A stretch of DNA of 64,000 bases from Chloroflexus aurantiacus J-10-fl (lineage in GTDB: Bacteria > Chloroflexota > Chloroflexia > Chloroflexales > Chloroflexaceae): assembly GCF_000018865.1 (NCBI RefSeq), contig NC_010175.1, forward strand, positions 1,984,001-2,048,000, in the 5' to 3' direction. The notes under the pieces were generated by a model. That model was not told where the DNA came from, made no database searches, and saw only the letters and a program-made list of their open reading frames with translations. Shown piece by piece: positions 62,904 through 64,000 of the stretch (within the stretch, counting starts at the first letter, position 1; each line of letters begins with the position of its first letter). The translations under genes and the position numbers were made by a program.

Positions 62904-64000
62904 ACAAACCTCCGTGAGTGCTAAGCAACGATGATGGCTGATACGACAGAGTATAGGGAAATAGTGGGGGTATTTGGTAAAAAATTTGCATCACTTTGGT
63001 TGGGGCCTGGTGGAAAGACGCTTTGCAGAACTATGGGTTGAATCCTTGCCGCAGATACTCACCGCTCGGTACAGCTTTCGGAGCTGTTGGTTAGCGGCGA
63101 ACGGGGAGTTCACACCCTACCGCACGATGTGGCAGGTCGACAGGGTTGAGGCTTTGTGCGATGGGGCTTGGTGTCGATAGTACGAGTGGGCATATTATGG
63201 TGTCACGTACACGTACAGTGTGGTTGTGCTCAGAGGAAGAACCTGAACAGATTGGTCCACGTGGGTGTACCTTTTTGGTTCATATTCCGGTTATATATGT
63301 ACCAGCCCATGTTCTTGATCTTCAGACGAGGAAGACACCATGAAGCAGAACCTGTGCATTGTGCGTTTGCTCACGCCACCTGCCCCACCACCAGACACTT
63401 CGGATCAGCAAGGATGGTGGGCAGAGGAACAACTTGATCAAGATGAACGGGTGGCAGCTTCAGTGCCGTTCTGGCATCCGAAAGCGATCCGGCGTGCACT
63501 ACGACTTCCAATAGTGTGAAAAATCTTCGGCGGGATAGAATTTTGCTTAATCTCCACAGGCTCCATAAGGGCAAAATTGAGAGACCAGAATTCATCCGAC
63601 TAAGCCGGCGGGTTGAAAACCCTATCTCACTTCTGGCAAGTTCCTGCAAAGCTCGATGGTAGTAGCGACAGAGTGCACCTTTGCCTGTCACTCGGCAAAC
63701 TTCGCATCGTTCAAGTTGGTAAACCAGAGCCTGTATGGCAACCGACGGGCCAGAGTGGAAACGATGGTGTAGGATCGCATCAGTGCAGCGAATGGAGGTA
63801 TGCTAGAACCTATTTCACAAAACATCTACTAGAAGTTACCCCATTCATTGCCGACCGACTCCACAAATTGTGACGAGCACACCCTGTATCCCTGTGACCA
63901 GCAGGGCGTACTGAGTGTCAGGGGCCGGATCGTGAGCACGGCTGGTGCGGCAGCCATGCTGCCGCCCTGGACTTTGGCCCTTTCTGGGAGGGACGTGCCA
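62904..64000. other. gene-poor right edge
   Basis: No large gene is supported. It holds the doubtful 59-aa ORF at 63340 and an 8-bp hairpin GCGGCAGC/GCTGCCGC at 63947-63965. An open frame runs to the window end from about 63830 but shows no recognisable family. Confidence 0.4.
63340..63519 (+). CDS. doubtful 59-aa ORF
   Basis: ATG with GAGGAA eight bases upstream. The protein is acidic in the middle (WWAEEQLDQDERVA) with a basic tail and no family likeness. It could be a fragment of a lost gene. Confidence 0.25.
   Translation: MKQNLCIVRLLTPPAPPPDTSDQQGWWAEEQLDQDERVAASVPFWHPKAIRRALRLPIV

Noticed and set aside
63604-63656. possible CRISPR-like unit (GTTGAAAACCC)
   Set aside because: Single occurrence without regular spacing; it fits a degenerate copy of the 61676 repeats.
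63830-64000. open frame running to the window end, with a GTG at 63932
   Set aside because: No ribosome site or family signal in the part visible; it cannot be supported from this window.

Overview
The window looks like a piece of a Chloroflexus-type chromosome (phylum Chloroflexota, filamentous anoxygenic phototroph). This is inferred from overall protein character: Pro/Thr-rich lipoprotein linkers, a large ATPase-TPR-SARP regulator, an actinobacterial-style MutY, a PHB-type thiolase/reductase pair and many secreted beta-rich proteins. No rRNA, tRNA, CRISPR array, transposase or prophage was seen. I ran no database search; all family calls rest on motifs read by eye.

Layout. 1-471 has no gene. 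472-5303 holds ilvE, an MFS exporter, a THUMP-like methyltransferase and a secreted metallopeptidase-like lipoprotein. 5656-12606 holds an MBL hydrolase, relA/spoT overlapping mutY, and a membrane hybrid histidine kinase; a strong promoter followed within about 80 nt by a terminator lies just before relA. 12888-23278 holds a fumarase/aspartase-family lyase, a lipase, a six-hairpin glycosidase lipoprotein, a G8/beta-helix secreted protein and an unknown secreted protein. 23721-29471 holds glnA, a Csx15-like gene in front of a cysteine desulfurase, and several small lipoproteins or membrane proteins. 29510-32907 is a SAM-I riboswitch-controlled methionine operon (trans-sulfuration enzyme, metF, map, small ORF). 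34661-37109 is a polyhydroxybutyrate-like group (thiolase, acetoacetyl-CoA/3-oxoacyl reductase, phasin-like protein), followed by the SARP-type regulator.

42348-60875 is a large exopolysaccharide region. On the minus strand lie a flippase and GT2 pair, and a tightly packed seven-gene string: sugar-phosphate transferase, WecB/TagA glycosyltransferase fused to two STAS domains, a nucleotidyltransferase-like/beta-helix/sugar-transferase fusion, STAS antagonist, SpoIIE phosphatase, RsbW-like kinase, response regulator. On the plus strand lie a GH-A lipoprotein, a secreted beta-protein, a Wzz-like protein, a CpsD-like protein without its Walker A lysine, a 47-aa membrane protein, a Wzy/WaaL-like protein and a lipoprotein. 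The most interesting candidate system is this apparent wiring of an anti-sigma-type partner switch to polysaccharide synthesis.

60876-64000 is repeat-rich and gene-poor. Its only clear gene is an ECF sigma factor whose start codon is separated from its reading frame by a one-base shift in a C6 tract.
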